A stretch of DNA of 59,296 bases, from the NCBI RefSeq assembly GCF_003254115.1, contig NZ_QKZV01000008.1, positions 1 to 59,296 on the forward strand. The letters run 5' to 3'. Both the position numbers and the translations under genes were made by a program. This document shows, piece by piece, positions 57,284 to 59,296 of the stretch. Positions within the stretch are counted from its first letter, which is position 1; the number at the start of each line of letters is the position of its first letter. Below the pieces are notes generated by a model, which had not been told where the DNA came from, ran no database searches, and worked only from the letters and a program-made list of their open reading frames with translations. This DNA comes from Hydrotalea sandarakina. GTDB lineage: Bacteria; Bacteroidota; Bacteroidia; Chitinophagales; Chitinophagaceae.

Positions 57284-59296
57284 TTATTTTAATATTGCAA
57301 CATTTCCTTTATAAATATTCGGTAATCCTTTTTCGCATAAAACTTCACACACATATACAAACACATCGGGTGTAGCTGGTTTGCCTCGTACTTTCCCATC
57401 CCATCCGTAAGCGGGATCGCCGGGCATGAAATTGCTTCTTTCAAATAATAATTCACCCCAGCGATTAAATATCATGAAATGTTTTACTACTTTAATGCCT
57501 TTGCCTTGCACCATTAAAATATCGTTGATTCCATCACCATCTGGAGTAAATACATTTGGAATATATACTTCAGTTGTAGGGCAAAAAGTTTTAATACAAA
57601 TTGTATCTGCACTTTGACAACCATAAACATTGGTAGCAACACAACTAATACAAGCATCTTCAACAATTTTACCTTGAGGTTCGGCACAATTATAGCATGA
57701 CAAATTATTTGCACCACTCCATGCCCACTGCTTAATATCTTGTTTATCAGCCACGGCCCTGAAGTTGTAAATATCGCCTGCCTGCATTATTGTGTCTTTC
57801 CCAACACTTATTGGTGTAGGATTACCCACCATAATACTTACTGTTCCTGTGTCTGTAAAGCAATTGTAATTATCTTTAGCAATTACTCGATAAGTAGTAG
57901 ATGTTGATGGACTTACACTCAAAGATGAACTTGTACCCAAGCTGCTACCATCAGGTGCAATCCATTGATAATTGCTTGCACCAACTGCAATAATTTGTTT
58001 TTGCTGACCAACACAAATAGTATCATTAGGAGAAACTAATAATGTAAAAGGCTGAACTACTGTAACATTTGTAGCACTCATTTGACTACATCCAAATTCG
58101 TTGTATCCAACTACATAATATTGTGTATTTTTCTCAGGCATTACAGTTGGTGTGCTACAGTTTTCACATATAATATTGTTGTTCTGATCTTTCCAAATAT
58201 ATCGCTCTGCACCTGTTACATTTAGTTTAATAGAATCCCCTTTACAAATACGTTGCGGTGCCATTGCAGCTACTTTAGGCAATGCATGTACAGTAATTTG
58301 TTGTAGGGCAGAATCAGCACATCTATTGATGGTACTTACAGTATATTTAACTTTATAATCGCCGGAATTATTGTAAATTACTGCTGTTACTGAATCTTGA
58401 GATTTGGTTCCATTTCCTAAATCCCACTGACGATAAACTATGGAATCTTGAGATGAAGTTACACCTGTAAAATTTAAGAGGGCAGTTCTACATACGTCTT
58501 GAACAGATTGTATGCTTGCTTTAGGATATTCATAAATCTTAACAGTGTAAGTTGCTTGTGTAGTATCACTACAGCCGGATTTTCCTTTCACAATTAATGT
58601 AATATTTTGACTGCCTGCTGTTGTATAAATTTGAGACAAGGTAGGTTGTGTTCCTAAGATATTATTATTGGCAACCCAACTCCATTGTTGAATACCAAAC
58701 ATTGAGCTGCTGGAATCGATAAATTGATAAGTAGCTTTCCCACAATCAAAAATGGCATGTAAACTAAAATCAGCTCTTAGTACATCAACTTTAATTGTGT
58801 CTTTTACCGGAATTGACATGGTACAACCAGATGCTGCAATTAGTTGTACAGAAGGCACAAACGTACCCCCCCTTGTGTAAGTGTGTTGAAGTTGTTTATT
58901 AGCAGAAGTTAATACACTGCCATCACCAAAATTCCAACGTAATGAATCGCCGGGCAAAATATTAGCATTAAATACAACAGCATTATTAACACAATTATAA
59001 CCACTATTGAAAGCAACTGAGCGAGAAGGCACATTCACATTTAAAGGTAAGCTATCAGCATAGGTACAACCTTGTGCTGTTTGTGCCACCAATTTTACTA
59101 AGTATTGCCCGTTGTTTTTAACTGAATAACGAATACTGTCGCCCATCTGAGTACTTCCATCACTGAAATACCAAATTGATTTTATAGCAGGAACAGTTTT
59201 GTTAATTAATGTAACAGTATAGGGTAAACAAGTACTACCGGTGTCTTTTAATAAGATAGTAGCTTTTTGTGTTCCGATTATTGTAATCGGTGCACT
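57284..59296 (-). CDS. PKD-repeat surface protein with type B T9SS sorting domain (5' end outside window)
   Basis: The frame is open to the window edge, giving at least 670 residues of the C-terminal part; the Met at 59146 is internal. It consists of repeated PKD/Ig-like domains with the pattern DSLRWNFGDGSVL, SIWYFSDGS and QWDLGNGT, then a gliding-motility-associated C-terminal (CHU_C) domain of about 90 residues: EVYIPNVFTPDGDGINDILM, IFNRWGELLFE, GWDGKVRGK and DVFVYVCEV. This C-terminal domain marks T9SS type B cargo. It is likely a large cell-surface adhesin or motility-related protein, exported with help from the adjacent PorP/SprF. Confidence 0.93.
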   Translation of the reverse strand, partial: SAPITIIGTQKATILLKDTGSTCLPYTVTLINKTVPAIKSIWYFSDGSTQMGDSIRYSVKNNGQYLVKLVAQTAQGCTYADSLPLNVNVPSRSVAFNSGYNCVNNAVVFNANILPGDSLRWNFGDGSVLTSANKQLQHTYTRGGTFVPSVQLIAASGCTMSIPVKDTIKVDVLRADFSLHAIFDCGKATYQFIDSSSSMFGIQQWSWVANNNILGTQPTLSQIYTTAGSQNITLIVKGKSGCSDTTQATYTVKIYEYPKASIQSVQDVCRTALLNFTGVTSSQDSIVYRQWDLGNGTKSQDSVTAVIYNNSGDYKVKYTVSTINRCADSALQQITVHALPKVAAMAPQRICKGDSIKLNVTGAERYIWKDQNNNIICENCSTPTVMPEKNTQYYVVGYNEFGCSQMSATNVTVVQPFTLLVSPNDTICVGQQKQIIAVGASNYQWIAPDGSSLGTSSSLSVSPSTSTTYRVIAKDNYNCFTDTGTVSIMVGNPTPISVGKDTIMQAGDIYNFRAVADKQDIKQWAWSGANNLSCYNCAEPQGKIVEDACISCVATNVYGCQSADTICIKTFCPTTEVYIPNVFTPDGDGINDILMVQGKGIKVVKHFMIFNRWGELLFERSNFMPGDPAYGWDGKVRGKPATPDVFVYVCEVLCEKGLPNIYKGNVAILK

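Overview
The window looks like chromosomal DNA from a low-GC member of the Bacteroidota, most likely Chitinophagales/Chitinophagaceae-like. The evidence is SusC/SusD pairs, a GldA-type ABC ATPase, a PorP/SprF protein beside a type B type IX secretion (T9SS) cargo protein, a fused alpha/beta 2-oxoacid dehydrogenase E1, promoters of the TAnnTTTG type, and few Shine-Dalgarno sequences. The genus is inference. I see no tRNA, rRNA or CRISPR array.

Layout. 1-1735: a complete IS1182-family element whose left end is base 1 of the window. 1831-8774: the fused E1, then (minus strand) a tight three-gene operon of exported amide hydrolases (D-aminoacylase type, M19 dipeptidase, penicillin-acylase type). 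8873-14701: housekeeping genes prfA, nth, an exported esterase, a small unknown protein, ftsB/divIC, eno and gldA. 14779-17755: a compact minus-strand operon of thioredoxin-like protein, ApbE flavin transferase, DUF4266-type mini-lipoprotein and DUF3570-type barrel. This is the best candidate here for a poorly described system. 17985-24034: acs, an AlkB-type monooxygenase, a POT peptide transporter and purD.

24269-30355 is a complete rod-shape/elongasome cluster, mreB-mreC-mreD-mrdA(PBP2)-rodA. 30447-33795 holds an MBL-fold hydrolase, a minus-strand module of ECF sigma factor, putative anti-sigma and Spy-like protein, and two small genes. 33835-41685 holds an M23 peptidase, alaS, a protease-less double-PDZ protein, gatB and a TlpA-like lipoprotein.

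41914-56001 is a tandem array of three susC-susD units, all on the minus strand, each closed by a strong hairpin. Only the first unit (43348-46368 with 41914-43317) has an intact SusC. The second SusC has one in-frame TAA and the third a frameshift, both in the N-terminal part. The third SusC is a mosaic: its N-terminal domain resembles unit 2 while its plug, barrel and SusD resemble unit 1. No carbohydrate-active enzyme or dedicated regulator accompanies the array. The window closes with porP/sprF and a truncated PKD-repeat protein with a type B T9SS sorting domain, running off the right edge.

Together the genes describe a rod-shaped, T9SS-bearing heterotroph that takes up oligomers and peptides through SusCD and POT, trims amides in the periplasm, and feeds acetate and branched-chain acids into central metabolism. 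Several start codons are placed downstream of the longest possible start; the reason is given in each entry.
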